A stretch of DNA of 64,000 bases from Verrucomicrobiaceae bacterium (GTDB lineage: Bacteria; Verrucomicrobiota; Verrucomicrobiia; Verrucomicrobiales; Verrucomicrobiaceae). Shown here in pieces: positions 35,807 to 45,662 of the stretch. Each line of letters starts with the position of its first letter. The first letter of the stretch is position 1. The translations under genes were made by a program, and so were the position numbers. The notes below the pieces were generated by a model. It was given only the letters and a program-made list of their open reading frames with translations. It ran no database searches and was not told the DNA's origin. The stretch spans positions 186,001-250,000 of the forward strand of contig JAIBCL010000005.1 in NCBI GenBank assembly GCA_019694165.1, given 5' to 3'.

Positions 35807-38422
35807 ATGCTGAGATTCATCCTCCTGCCGCTGATCTTCCCGACCGCCGCCGCGCTCGCCGGCATTCCGCAACCAGCCGATGCACCGAAGCCTCTGTCGC
35901 CCGCTGAGGAAGCGAAATCGTTTCATGTGCCGGCCGGCTACACCATGAAGCTGCTCGCCGCCGAGCCGCTGATTCGCGAACCGAGCGGCGTGTGCTGGGA
36001 CGAGCGCGGGCGGATGATCGTGACCGAACTGCACGGCTACAATGTCGAGGGGCAGTATGACATCGACGAACTGAACAAGTCCGGCGAACTCGACATGCAG
36101 GTGCGCCGCATCCAGGCGAACGACGCCGCGAAGGAACGCGCGAAGGCGGAGAACTACGGCACGCTCAAGGCGCTCAGCGACACCGATGGCGACGGCGTGA
36201 TGGACAAGGTGGACGTGTGGGCCGACCACCTGCCGCTCTGCTACGGCGCGGTGCCTGCGAGAGGCGGCGTCATCATCGCGTGCGCGCCGGACATCTTGTA
36301 TCTCGCGGACAAAGATGGCGATGGCAAAGCGGAGGAGCGCGAGGTGCTCTTCACCGGCTTTGGCGTCGGCCAGCCGGAGCGCGGCGTGAATTGTCCGACA
36401 TGGGGGCCGGACAACTGGATTTACTTCGGTCGTGGTCACAGCGGCGGCACCATCACGGGGCCGCATTTGAAGAAGCCGGTCGTCATCGGCAACACCGACT
36501 TCCGCATCCGCGCAGACGGCTCGGCCATCGAGCCGATCACCGGCAGCACGAAGACCATAGGCATGACCTTCACCGAAGGCGGTGACCGTTTTGTCACGAA
36601 CACGACATCGCCCGGCCTCTTCGTCACGCCCATTGCGCCGCGCTACTTCGAGCGCAATCCCGATGCCGCCGCACCGCTCGCCGATGCACCCGCCGCTGAC
36701 TACAACACCGTCTTCCCGCTCGCGCCGCCGCATCCGTGGCGCACGAAGCGCGAGCAGCACGCGGAGTATTTCGCCTTCTACAAAAAGATCAGCCTCAGCG
36801 ATGCCGCGGCATCGGGCTACTTCACATCCGCGTGCAGCCCGCTCGTGTATCAAGACAAGCTCATGCCCGAGCTGCACGGCCAGTATTTCGTCTGCGAGCC
36901 GGCGCAGAATCTCGTGCATCGCGCGCAGATCGTTCGCGACGGCACGCAGCTTCGGCTGAAGCGCTTGCCGCAGGAGGAGAAGAGCGAATTCCTCGCCTCG
37001 ACCGATCCGTGGTTCCATCCCATCGGCCTCCAACCCGCACCCGATGGCAGCATCGTCGTCATCGATTTCTACCGCGAGATAATAGAGGACTACTCCGCCA
37101 TCCCGCGCCATCTCCAGCAGCAATACGGCGTCATCAACGGCCACGATCGCGGCCGCATCTGGCTCCTCACCAAAGAAGGCCACAAGCCCGCGCTCAGCAC
37201 GCCGATGGCATCGCTCGACGACGCCACGCTCGTCAAAGAACTCGCGAGTGATTTGCACTGGCGGCACCGCACGGCCCAGCGGCTCCTCGTAGAACGAATG
37301 TCCACATCCATTCCGGACGTGAAGTCGCTCACGAGCGCGGATGAACGCACATGGACATTCACTGTGCGCACCTTCGCCACGCGGGATGTGCTCGATCCGG
37401 GCTGGGAGCATCCCACCATCGCCATGCGCATGTTGCTTGAAGCAGCCTGGGAGCATTCGCCACCGCGCGTTCGTGCCGAGGCACTCCGTATCGCGGACCG
37501 GGAATTTGGTGGCAAACGAGTCGGCATTGAAGAGTCATTGCTCGCCACTCAGTTCGCCGCCGAAACGCCACCGGAGCTGGCTCTGCAAGCCGCGCTCAGC
37601 CTCGGGCAATCGTCATCTCCGGACAAGCTTGCCGCATTGACCCGTCTCGCTCGTTCTCACGGCGATCTCCGCTGGATGGACGCCGCCATCGCCAGTTCCG
37701 CATACGGCTTTGAAAAAGATGTCCTGGCCGAACTCGCCGCCGCCCGAGGCAAGAGCGAACCCGTGATGATCAATCTCGCCGGCGTCATCGCCGCACGCGG
37801 AGACGCAAAAGAGATCAGCGACTCCATCACCGCTCTCGAGTCAGCCAAGTTCACCGGCAAGCCGCTCGACATTCTCAAGCTCGGCCTCGAAGAAACCAAG
37901 CCGCTCGCGAACAAGATCGAAGTTCCGGCGCCTGCCGCGCCGACGGTGGAGCAAAACGCCGCATGGGAGAAGCGCGTACCGGAGGTGCTCGCCGCGTTGA
38001 AGCAGAAGCCGAACCTCGAAGAAGGCCGGACGCTCTTCCAAGGCATCTGCGCGGCTTGCCATCGCTCGCACGGACTCGGCGTCTCGGTCGGTCCCGATCT
38101 TGATGCCGAGTTTCAGCGCGCGCCGGAGGTCATCCTGCGCGACGTGATGTTCCCGAGCGAAGCCGCGCGGCCCGGATTTGAAACCGTGATGGCGAAGACG
38201 CAACGCGGAGAGACCTTGATTGGCATCGCCGCCTCCGACTCGCCCACGAGCATCACCTTGCGGCTGACCGGCGGCACCGAGCGCACCGTCCTGCGCAAGC
38301 GCGCAAGCATCAGCACGCTGCGCAACATCTCGCTCATGCCAGCGGGCCTTGGCGATGCATTGAAGCCCGCGCAAATCGCGAACATCATCGCCTTTCTCCG
38401 CCAGCCGCCGGCTGCCCGGTAG
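35807..38422 (+). CDS. PVC-type membrane-bound dehydrogenase/haem-binding protein
   Basis: 871 residues. A signal peptide (about 1-19) precedes a beta-propeller dehydrogenase-like domain characteristic of Planctomycetes/Verrucomicrobia (HVPAGYTMKLLAAEPLIREP, then CWDERGRMIVTE and PDILYLADKDGDGKAEE). A HEAT-like helical region lies near residues 540-690, and the C-terminus holds a haem c site C748-AACH752 (in GICAACHRSHGLG) with DPDLDAEF-type sequence after it. These proteins are thought to couple sugar oxidation to electron transport, but the substrate is not established. It starts 15 bases after the sulfatase stop. Confidence 0.88.
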   Translation: MLRFILLPLIFPTAAALAGIPQPADAPKPLSPAEEAKSFHVPAGYTMKLLAAEPLIREPSGVCWDERGRMIVTELHGYNVEGQYDIDELNKSGELDMQVRRIQANDAAKERAKAENYGTLKALSDTDGDGVMDKVDVWADHLPLCYGAVPARGGVIIACAPDILYLADKDGDGKAEEREVLFTGFGVGQPERGVNCPTWGPDNWIYFGRGHSGGTITGPHLKKPVVIGNTDFRIRADGSAIEPITGSTKTIGMTFTEGGDRFVTNTTSPGLFVTPIAPRYFERNPDAAAPLADAPAADYNTVFPLAPPHPWRTKREQHAEYFAFYKKISLSDAAASGYFTSACSPLVYQDKLMPELHGQYFVCEPAQNLVHRAQIVRDGTQLRLKRLPQEEKSEFLASTDPWFHPIGLQPAPDGSIVVIDFYREIIEDYSAIPRHLQQQYGVINGHDRGRIWLLTKEGHKPALSTPMASLDDATLVKELASDLHWRHRTAQRLLVERMSTSIPDVKSLTSADERTWTFTVRTFATRDVLDPGWEHPTIAMRMLLEAAWEHSPPRVRAEALRIADREFGGKRVGIEESLLATQFAAETPPELALQAALSLGQSSSPDKLAALTRLARSHGDLRWMDAAIASSAYGFEKDVLAELAAARGKSEPVMINLAGVIAARGDAKEISDSITALESAKFTGKPLDILKLGLEETKPLANKIEVPAPAAPTVEQNAAWEKRVPEVLAALKQKPNLEEGRTLFQGICAACHRSHGLGVSVGPDLDAEFQRAPEVILRDVMFPSEAARPGFETVMAKTQRGETLIGIAASDSPTSITLRLTGGTERTVLRKRASISTLRNISLMPAGLGDALKPAQIANIIAFLRQPPAAR

Positions 38423-38433
38423 GAAAGCAGGCA

Positions 38434-40056
38434 TCAGATGCCAGTGATGCTCCCCGCGTCATCCACCTCGATGCGCTCGGCGGCGGGCGTCCTCGGGAGG
38501 GCGGGCATGCGCAGCATCCGGCCCGTCAGCGCCACGAGGAAGCCGGCGCCGCTGGCGACCTCGAAGTCGCGCACGGTGATGTCGAAGTCGCGCGGGCGGC
38601 CGCGCTTCCCGGGATCATCGGAGAGGGAGTCCTGCGTCTTCGCCATGCAGACGGGCAGGCTGCCAAGGCCCGCACTCTCGAAGATGGTGAGGCGCTCACG
38701 GGCCTCCGCGGTGAGCACCACGCCGCGCGCGCCGTAGATGCGCGTGACGATGGCATTGATCTTCTGCTCCACGGGGTCGGCGTCGGCGTAGAGCTGCGGA
38801 AGAGCGGGTGTTTCACCTTTGACCGCATCGGCCACGGCTTCCGCAAGATCGACCGCGCCATCACCACCGCGGGCGAACACGTCTGCGGTCGCGCATGGCA
38901 CGCCTTGCGCGGCGCAGAAGGCGTGGATGGCGGCGATCTCGTCCTCGTGATCCGTGTGGAAACGATTCACCGCCACCAGCACCGGGCGCTGAAACTGCCG
39001 CGCGCTGTCGAGATGCGCGGCGAGATTCGCCAGGCCGCGCTCGACGGCTGGCACGTCGGTCTGTGTGAGGTCGCGCAGATCCACGCCGCCGTGCATCTTC
39101 AACGCGCGCACCGTGGCCACGATCACGATGGCAGCAGGTGCCAGTCCGGACTGGCGGCACTTGATGCTCATGAATTTCTCGCCGCCGAGGTCGAAGGCGA
39201 AGCCGGCCTCCGTCACGGCGTAGTCGGCGTGCGCGAGGGCCATGCGCGTGGCAAGCACGGAATTGCAGCCGTGCGCGATGTTCGCGAAAGGGCCGCCATG
39301 CACGAATGCGGGCACACCTTCGAGCGACCGCACCAAGTTCGGCTGCAGCGCATCCTTCAGCAGCGCCAGCAGCGCGCCGGTGACGCGGAACTCGCCGGCC
39401 AACACCGGTTCCCCATTTTCCGTGAAGCCCGTGACGATGCGGTCCAGCCGCGCGCGCAAATCGGACAGCGACTCGGCGAGGCAAAGGGCGGCCATGACCT
39501 CCGACGCCGCCGTGATGTCGAAGCCTGTGGCGCGCTCCACTGCACTGGTGCCACGGCCCACGCGTATCTGCCGCAGCGCGCGGTCGTTCACATCGAGCAC
39601 CCGCTTCCACAGCACATGGTCGCGATGGAGCCGCGTGCTGGCGTGGTAGAGGTGGTTGTCGATGATGGCCGCCAGCAGGTTGTGTGCGGAGGTGATGGCG
39701 TGGAAGTCACCGGTGAAGTGCAGGTTGATGGCATCCGACGGCACCACGCGGCTGCGGCCGCCACCCGTCGCGCCGCCCTTCCGGCCAAACACCGGGCCCA
39801 TCGAGGGCTGCCGCAGCGCCAGTGCGGCGGAGCGGCCCGTCTTTCGCAATCCCTGTGCCAGCCCGATGGAGACCGTGGTCTTCCCCTCCCCTGCCGGCGT
39901 GGGTGTGATGGCGGAGACGAGGATCAGCTTCCCCTGCCGGTCCCGCCCGGCGAGAGCATCGAGCGACACCTTTGCCTTGTCGTTTCCAAAGCAGACGAGA
40001 TGACGCGGATGGATCCTCATCTCATCGGCGACGGCGGAAATGCTGGCGGCAGGCAT
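38434..40056 (-). CDS. fhs: formate--tetrahydrofolate ligase
   Basis: 540 residues. The P-loop-like ATP site is TPTPAGEGKTTVSIGLAQGL, and RQPSMGPVFGRKGGATGGG and GGPFANIAHGCNSV are the standard family motifs. The enzyme makes 10-formyl-THF from formate, THF and ATP for purine and one-carbon metabolism. ATG 40056 is used (MPAASISAVADEMRIHPR); the frame upstream to 40131 is not homologous. Its 3' end is convergent with the PVC haem protein with an 11-base gap. Confidence 0.93.
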   Translation of the reverse strand: MPAASISAVADEMRIHPRHLVCFGNDKAKVSLDALAGRDRQGKLILVSAITPTPAGEGKTTVSIGLAQGLRKTGRSAALALRQPSMGPVFGRKGGATGGGRSRVVPSDAINLHFTGDFHAITSAHNLLAAIIDNHLYHASTRLHRDHVLWKRVLDVNDRALRQIRVGRGTSAVERATGFDITAASEVMAALCLAESLSDLRARLDRIVTGFTENGEPVLAGEFRVTGALLALLKDALQPNLVRSLEGVPAFVHGGPFANIAHGCNSVLATRMALAHADYAVTEAGFAFDLGGEKFMSIKCRQSGLAPAAIVIVATVRALKMHGGVDLRDLTQTDVPAVERGLANLAAHLDSARQFQRPVLVAVNRFHTDHEDEIAAIHAFCAAQGVPCATADVFARGGDGAVDLAEAVADAVKGETPALPQLYADADPVEQKINAIVTRIYGARGVVLTAEARERLTIFESAGLGSLPVCMAKTQDSLSDDPGKRGRPRDFDITVRDFEVASGAGFLVALTGRMLRMPALPRTPAAERIEVDDAGSITGI

Positions 40057-40135
40057 CCGCCGAGTTTGGCGAGACGAGCGGGAATGCAAACGCGAAAACT
40101 TCGCCACCGGGGACCCCGAGGGTCTTGCCACGCTC

Positions 40136-41560
40136 TCAGGCGCGACCGAGGGCCTTGTTCAGCAGGTTGGCCGTGATGCGCTGGATGCGCACGTCGGGAC
40201 CGTGCGGGCGGGAGTAGTGGCTCCACACGGGCATGTGGCCGGGCGGCTTGCTCAGGCCCTGCGCCCACCAGATGGTGGCGGCATTGAAGACGAAATTGCC
40301 TTTCGGTCCGGGATAGATGGTGGCCGTCCAGTGCTGCGGCCGGTGCCCGCCCTGGAATGCGGTGCCTTCGGCGACGACTTCGAGCCCCTCGATCTTCGCG
40401 GGATCGCCGTGGTACTCCCAGCCTACCATGCCGGGCACGCTCTCGCCTTGCTTCATGCCGGTGCCGTCGAAGATCCAGTGCTCGGGCTTCACGCAGATCC
40501 AGTCACCGCCACCGTTCACCGGAATGACGTTGATGGCGCCCATGAGCAGGCCTTCGTCCGGCCCGATGGTGTGGCCTTCAAAGTGCTTGAGGTCATTGAA
40601 CTTCTGCCGCGCGAGGCCGCCGAAAGGAGCATCGCGGGTGATGATGCGGTTCTGCTCGCCGGCCGATGAAGCACGAAACGGACTCACCCAGCACACGGCA
40701 TTGCCGGAGAGGAAGAGAATGTTCACGCCCGCATCACGCATCGCGGCCACGGAGTGATACTGCCGCACGTCCCAGTACTCGTCGTGCCCGGCGCTGATCC
40801 ACGCTTTGCACTTCATGCCGCGGTCGGGCGTGAGCATGTCGCTGTTTGAGCAGTAGCTGACGTCGTAACCGTGCTGCTCCAGCCAGAAGGCCAGCGGGAA
40901 TTCAAAGCACAGCCACTCGCCGCTGCCGATGGACTGCGGGTTCTCGTAAATCTGGCGGTATTTCCCGTAGGGCCGGTCGAAGCTGATGTCGATGCCCGGC
41001 GGACTCACCATGCCGGGGCTGACGCCGTCGTCGTAGAGCGAGAAGGTGTCGGGCCAGCGGTTGTAGGCCTGCCAGGTGTTGTCGCTGCATTGCAAAAGGA
41101 CGTCTGCCTTGCGGTCATCGCGTACGATGAAGACGATGTAATTCTGCCAGTAGGGATCGTCTGGGCTGGCGGGCAGAGTGGTGAGCCGTCCAAGATACAC
41201 GCCGCTGATCCAGTCCGGGGGAATCGCAAGCGTGGTCGTCTTCTCCCACTTGCACTCGCGCAACCGCCGCTCGCCGACGGGCGGCACAGGCTGCTCGCGC
41301 GCATCGAACGGGCCGAGTTCAGCCATCAATCGCGCGCCGCGTCCGCCGTAGTGGCCGGTGCGGAAGATTTCGATCTTGAACCGCGCCGCTGGTTTCGCGC
41401 TCACGAAGATGTCGAGGCTCTCCCCTGCCCTCACCGACTGGCGCGAGCAAAAGCCCTCGATGAATGACGAGCGGATGCCCTCGCTCTTGTCGAGCCTCAT
41501 GCGCGTGAGCTGCCAGTCGAGCGCACCGGGCTTTGCGTTTTCTTGCTGGATGAGATTCAT
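40136..41560 (-). CDS. N,N-dimethylformamidase-like large-subunit domain protein
   Basis: 474 residues from ATG 41560; a GTG at 41638 would extend it by 26. The sequence starts NLIQQENAKPGALDWQLT and has the pattern of the DMFase large-subunit family (FRTGHYGGRGA, DVLLQCSDNTWQAYN, FEFPLAFWLEQHGYDVSYCSN, AWISAGHDEYWD). Most members are not shown to act on formamides. No signal peptide is clear. It is convergent with no gene; the second sulfatase starts divergently at 41740. Confidence 0.8.
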   Translation of the reverse strand: MNLIQQENAKPGALDWQLTRMRLDKSEGIRSSFIEGFCSRQSVRAGESLDIFVSAKPAARFKIEIFRTGHYGGRGARLMAELGPFDAREQPVPPVGERRLRECKWEKTTTLAIPPDWISGVYLGRLTTLPASPDDPYWQNYIVFIVRDDRKADVLLQCSDNTWQAYNRWPDTFSLYDDGVSPGMVSPPGIDISFDRPYGKYRQIYENPQSIGSGEWLCFEFPLAFWLEQHGYDVSYCSNSDMLTPDRGMKCKAWISAGHDEYWDVRQYHSVAAMRDAGVNILFLSGNAVCWVSPFRASSAGEQNRIITRDAPFGGLARQKFNDLKHFEGHTIGPDEGLLMGAINVIPVNGGGDWICVKPEHWIFDGTGMKQGESVPGMVGWEYHGDPAKIEGLEVVAEGTAFQGGHRPQHWTATIYPGPKGNFVFNAATIWWAQGLSKPPGHMPVWSHYSRPHGPDVRIQRITANLLNKALGRA

Positions 41561-41739
41561 CGCGTGGATCGGCGTGTTTGCAGTCGCCAGGGAACGAACG
41601 CTGAACCAGCGCACGTTCTTCCCGGCGCGGTTCACCACCGGTAATGCCCGATGATCTTGAACGTGCGCAACGCGTCCCCCTCCCGCACCCCGCGGCCCGG
41701 GTGAAGGATGCCCTCGCCTGCCACCGTTCTCACGCGGCC

Positions 41740-43674
41740 ATGAAGCGCTTTCTCTTCCTCGCTGTCATCACCTCAGCATTCGTCGTCGGTCATACGGCAT
41801 CCGCCGCGGACCGGCCAAACATTCTCTGGCTCACCAGCGAGGACCACGGTCCGCACATGGGCTGCTACGGCGACAGCTACGCCACCACGCCAAACGTCGA
41901 TGCGCTCGCGGCGCGGGGCATGCTTTTCAAGCACTGCTGGTCAAACGCGCCCGTCTGCGCCGCCGCGCGCACGACGATCATCGCCGGCATGTACTCGCCC
42001 TCCACCGGTGGCGAGCACATGCGCAGCATGGTGGCGATGCCGAAGGGTGCGAAGATGTATCCGCAGTTCCTCCGCGAGGCCGGCTGGTACTGCACGAACT
42101 GCAGCAAGGAAGACTACAACCTCAAGAAGCCCGAAGGTGTTTGGGATGATTCCTCCGGCAAGGCGCACTGGAAGAATCGTGCGGGCGGCCAGCCTTTCTT
42201 TGCCATCTTCAACGAGACGTGCAGCCACGAGAGCCAGATCCGCAAGCGGCCGCACACATGGGTGCACGATCCGGCGAAGGCGCGCGTGCCCGCCTACCAC
42301 CCCGACACGCCGGAGGTACGGCAGGACTGGGCGCAGTACTACGATCAGGTCACGCTCGCCGATGAGTCCGCCGGGCACAGGCTCAAGGAACTCTCCGACG
42401 CCGGACTCGCCGATGACACGATCGTGTTCTACTACGCCGATCACGGCAGCGGGATGCCGCGCAACAAGCGCTGGCCGTGCAACTCGGGCTTGCAGGTGCC
42501 GATGGTCGTTTACTTCCCGCCGAAGTGGGCGCACCTCGCGCCGAAGGAATATGCACCGGGTGTGAAGTCGGAGCGGCTGGTGAGCTTCGTCGATCTCGCG
42601 CCGACTTTGCTCAGCATCATCGGCGTGCAGCCGCCGGAGTGGATGCAGGGGCATGCGTTTGCCGGCAAGTTTCAGAGCGAGCCGCAGGCGTTCATCTACG
42701 GCTTCCGCGGCCGGATGGACGAGCGCTACGACTGCGTGCGCAGCGTGACTGACGGCCGCTTCGTCTATCTGCGCAATTACATGCCGCATCTCTCGCAAGG
42801 GCAGCATGTGAGCTACCAGTTTGAAACTCCAACCACCGCTGCATGGAGGAAGCTCTTCAATGAAGGCAAGCTCACGCCCGGGCAGTCCATCTTCTGGAAG
42901 GAACCAAAGGACGCGGAGGAACTCTACGACCTGCAGGGAGATCCCGATGAGGTGCAAAACCTCGCGGCTTCCCCCGCGCATGCCGCCACGCTCGCGAAGA
43001 TGCGTAAAGCGCAGGAGGACCTGGCGCTGAGGATTCGTGATGCGGGCATGATTCCCGAAGGCGAGATGCACCATCGCTCGGAAGGCACCTCGCCCTACGA
43101 CATGGCGCATGACGACAGGCTCTATCCGCTCCCCCGCATCCTGAAGGCGGCGGGTGATGCATCGTCGATGAAAGCAGACGCGTTCGGGAATTTGAAGGCG
43201 GGCTTTGCCGATGCGGACAATGCCATCCGCTACTGGTCGGCGATGGGCATGCTCATGCGCGGGAGCGCCGGTGTGGCCGCCGCGCACGATGAACTCATGA
43301 AAGCCACGAAGGACAGCTCGACCTACGTCCAGGTCGCCGCGGCCTGGGCCTTGGCGAAACACGGCGACGATGCGGACCGCGGGATCGCGCTGCCATTGCT
43401 CGTCGGCCTCGCGAACTGGAGCCAGCACGATGTCTTCACCTCCATCAGCGCCCTCAATGCCATCGGCGATCTGGGCGACAAGGCGAAACCAATCGCCGCG
43501 CAGCTCAAGACCCTGCCGCCGAAGGGCGAATCACCCGACGGCCGCTTCAGCGGTTACGTCAGCCGGCTGCTGGCCGACCTCAACGGCACTAAAACCGTGT
43601 TCGAAGATGCACCGGGTGTATCTCCACCCGAGCCGCGCGCGAAGAAAGGAAAGAACAAGGCGCGGAAGAACTGA
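41740..43674 (+). CDS. sulfatase with C-terminal HEAT-like region
   Basis: 644 residues with a signal peptide (cleavage near ASA). RPNILWLTSEDHGPHMG provides the metal-binding acidic pair (here ED), and C73-AAAR77 takes the place of the formylglycine site. It fits the relaxed C-x-[P/A]-x-R form but not the canonical CxPSR. The last roughly 200 residues carry helical repeats (YVQVAAAWALAKHG) like HEAT repeats and a Lys-rich end. It should act outside the cytoplasm on sulfated glycans, if matured. ATG 41740 gives the signal peptide; the frame upstream is not homologous. Confidence 0.85.
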   Translation: MKRFLFLAVITSAFVVGHTASAADRPNILWLTSEDHGPHMGCYGDSYATTPNVDALAARGMLFKHCWSNAPVCAAARTTIIAGMYSPSTGGEHMRSMVAMPKGAKMYPQFLREAGWYCTNCSKEDYNLKKPEGVWDDSSGKAHWKNRAGGQPFFAIFNETCSHESQIRKRPHTWVHDPAKARVPAYHPDTPEVRQDWAQYYDQVTLADESAGHRLKELSDAGLADDTIVFYYADHGSGMPRNKRWPCNSGLQVPMVVYFPPKWAHLAPKEYAPGVKSERLVSFVDLAPTLLSIIGVQPPEWMQGHAFAGKFQSEPQAFIYGFRGRMDERYDCVRSVTDGRFVYLRNYMPHLSQGQHVSYQFETPTTAAWRKLFNEGKLTPGQSIFWKEPKDAEELYDLQGDPDEVQNLAASPAHAATLAKMRKAQEDLALRIRDAGMIPEGEMHHRSEGTSPYDMAHDDRLYPLPRILKAAGDASSMKADAFGNLKAGFADADNAIRYWSAMGMLMRGSAGVAAAHDELMKATKDSSTYVQVAAAWALAKHGDDADRGIALPLLVGLANWSQHDVFTSISALNAIGDLGDKAKPIAAQLKTLPPKGESPDGRFSGYVSRLLADLNGTKTVFEDAPGVSPPEPRAKKGKNKARKN

Positions 43675-43703
43675 GCGGACATCCCGCACCGGCGGAGCAA
43701 CGG

Positions 43704-44237
43704 TCAATCTTCGTCCTTCGTGAGCATGAGCACGAAGATGAGCTGCCCGTGCCGCCACTTCGGGCCGCCGATGAACAGCGGACTGTCCGCACGGAGGATC
43801 GCGTCACTCTTCACCAGCACCTGCTGCTCGCGCCAGAACTGAAGATGCAGGTTCATCCCGCCGTCTTTCGCACGACCCTTCGAGTCCACTTTCAAAAAGA
43901 GATCCTTCGACGGCACCACCCACGACTCATACTCGCGGAAGACATCCTGCGTGTGCTGGCCGAGCAGCTCAAAGTGCGTGAAGTGAAACACCTTTCCCAG
44001 CCGCGCGGGCAGGTCTTGCAGCGCCTTGGGCAGTTCATCCTTCGCCACGCTGGCTCCGGATGCCGAGGACGACCCATAAAGGAGCGCGCCCCACACCTTG
44101 CCCTCGGTGGCAGGCTTGCGGATTTCGGGCGCGACCTCGAACTTCTTCGCCTCCTGCCCATGCGCGGCCGCGCACATCCAGCACGCGGCGAGCAGCGCGG
44201 CGACACGGCGAAGATGCGGACGGCGGAGAAACATCAC
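43704..44237 (-). CDS. secreted protein of the sigma/anti-sigma unit
   Basis: 177 residues with a signal peptide (RRVAALLAACWMCAAAHG). Mature part has short beta-like strands; no family is recognised. Its ATG overlaps the anti-sigma stop (ATGA), so it is translationally coupled to it and very likely part of the same regulon. Two adjacent ATG codons (44237 and 44234) are possible starts. Confidence 0.7.
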   Translation of the reverse strand: MMFLRRPHLRRVAALLAACWMCAAAHGQEAKKFEVAPEIRKPATEGKVWGALLYGSSSASGASVAKDELPKALQDLPARLGKVFHFTHFELLGQHTQDVFREYESWVVPSKDLFLKVDSKGRAKDGGMNLHLQFWREQQVLVKSDAILRADSPLFIGGPKWRHGQLIFVLMLTKDED

Positions 44238-44887
44238 GGAGTGTGGTCCAGCAGACGTGGGTGATCGAGCGCGTCCTTCGCCAGCACGAGAAGCACATGG
44301 CCGTCGGATGAGAAAAGCGTGGTGGTGGCCACCTCCTGATCAGTCTCGGAGCGGAAGACGCGGTGGCCGGTGATCTTGTGCTCCGCGGGCATCTCGGAGA
44401 GGCCGTCGAGCATGAGCACGGTGGCGTTTGCCTCATCCGAGTGGAAGGCCCGCGCGCGGACTTCGGGGTTCGGCGTGTAGTTGCTCAGCACGATGCTCGT
44501 GCCCGCGGCAGGCGCGCCCCGGTCCTGCCAGAGCACGATCGCGAGCGCAGTGATGGCGGCAGTGGCCGCGGCGACAAACCACGGGCGGCGCAACCAGTCG
44601 AGCAGTCCGCCGCCGGCTGCCGCCCGGCCCGCAGGCTGGCGCCGGCGGTCCATCTCCTCCTGCGCGATGCGCACTTGAATCTGCGAGTTGAAGAAGTCCG
44701 CATGCGGCACGGGCGGGTCGGCTGCGACGTTCTTGCGCAGCAGTGCGCCGAGCGTGCCGAGCGATTCCATCTCCGTCTTCAGCGCCGGATCGGCGGCGAG
44801 TTCCGCCTCGAATGCGGCCTTCTCGGCCGCATCCATCTCGCCGTCCAGCCAGCGGACGATGTCGTTTTCATCAGGTGGCGTTTTCAT
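44234..44887 (-). CDS. membrane anti-sigma factor
   Basis: 217 residues. The N-terminal cytoplasmic part (DENDIVRWLDGEMDAAEKAAFE, cited in part) is a zinc-finger-like or ASD-type anti-sigma domain without the HxxxCxxC motif. A single transmembrane helix lies at about 130-148 (FVAAATAAITALAIVLW), followed by an extracytoplasmic part. The gene overlaps the end of the ECF sigma gene by 17 bases and is followed by the secreted protein with an ATGA overlap. The arrangement is typical of ECF sigma/anti-sigma pairs. ATG 44887 is used. Confidence 0.8.
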   Translation of the reverse strand: MKTPPDENDIVRWLDGEMDAAEKAAFEAELAADPALKTEMESLGTLGALLRKNVAADPPVPHADFFNSQIQVRIAQEEMDRRRQPAGRAAAGGGLLDWLRRPWFVAAATAAITALAIVLWQDRGAPAAGTSIVLSNYTPNPEVRARAFHSDEANATVLMLDGLSEMPAEHKITGHRVFRSETDQEVATTTLFSSDGHVLLVLAKDALDHPRLLDHTP

Positions 44888-45494
44888 AAGTGTCTTTGAG
44901 GAGTTCCTGAAGTTTTTTCCGCGCGTAAAAGAGCCGCGACATGACGGTGCCAATGCTGCACTCCATGACCTCGGCGATTTCATGGTAACGCAGTCCCTCC
45001 ACCTCCTTTAACAGGATGGCCTGCCGGTGATCCGGCGTGAGGCGTGCGATGGCCGCATCAATGCGGGCTTTGAGTTCCGCGTTCTTCAGCGCTTGATCGG
45101 GCCGCTGCACGCCGCGCGGCACGGCCTCCGCGCCCGCGGCCACATGGTGATCGGTGCGCGAGTCGTCGAACTCGGCATCGCCCTCGATCTTTTTTTTGCG
45201 CAACCAGTCGTAGCATACGTTGTGGGCGATGCGGTAGAGCCAGGTGTAGAACGCGGAGTCGAGCTTGAAGCCGCCGATGGCACGCCACGCCTTGATGAAG
45301 GACTCCTGGGCGAGGTCCCACGCTTCGGTTTCATTCTGGATCAAGTGGCAGGTCATGGAGTACACGCGGCCGCGATACTTCGTCACCAAGGCGTCAAAGG
45401 CGCGGGTGTCCCCGGCCTGGCAGCGTTTCACCAGCTCCAAGTCGGTCACACCCTCGTCCGCAGGCGCTGTGGGTGATGTCATATCAGGGTTCAT
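44871..45494 (-). CDS. ECF-family RNA polymerase sigma factor
   Basis: 207 residues. Region 2 (GRVYSMTCHLIQNETEAWDLAQESFIKAW, cited in part) and region 4 (LTPDHRQAILLKEVEGLRYHEIAEVM and GTVMSRLFYARKKL) are intact, without region 3, as in the ECF group. Region 2 resembles the RpoE/SigW class. It directs RNA polymerase to a regulon controlled by the downstream anti-sigma factor. ATG 45494 is used; the frame upstream to 45551 is not homologous. Its own promoter would be the region upstream of 45494, probably autoregulated, though no site is clear. Confidence 0.92.
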   Translation of the reverse strand: MNPDMTSPTAPADEGVTDLELVKRCQAGDTRAFDALVTKYRGRVYSMTCHLIQNETEAWDLAQESFIKAWRAIGGFKLDSAFYTWLYRIAHNVCYDWLRKKKIEGDAEFDDSRTDHHVAAGAEAVPRGVQRPDQALKNAELKARIDAAIARLTPDHRQAILLKEVEGLRYHEIAEVMECSIGTVMSRLFYARKKLQELLKDTYENAT

Positions 45495-45662
45495 GGTTGT
45501 GACGCGCCCGGCGGCGGTCCTATTCAAAAGGGATGAAGTCCGAGCTGTCAAAGGCCGTTCGGCGTCTTTTCAGCACTCTGCGCGACGAGGGCCGGCAGTC
45601 CGGCGTCTGGCATCCTGCCCCCTTCGTAAACCTCAATTGCCATCGACTGCCTTTTTGCCATC

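Noticed and set aside
35279..37456. 725-codon minus-strand frame opposite the sulfatase and PVC haem protein
   Set aside because: The opposite strand encodes canonical sulfatase and haem motifs; this frame is its shadow.
38905..40176. 423-codon plus-strand frame opposite fhs
   Set aside because: Shadow of formate-THF ligase, whose motifs are complete on the minus strand.
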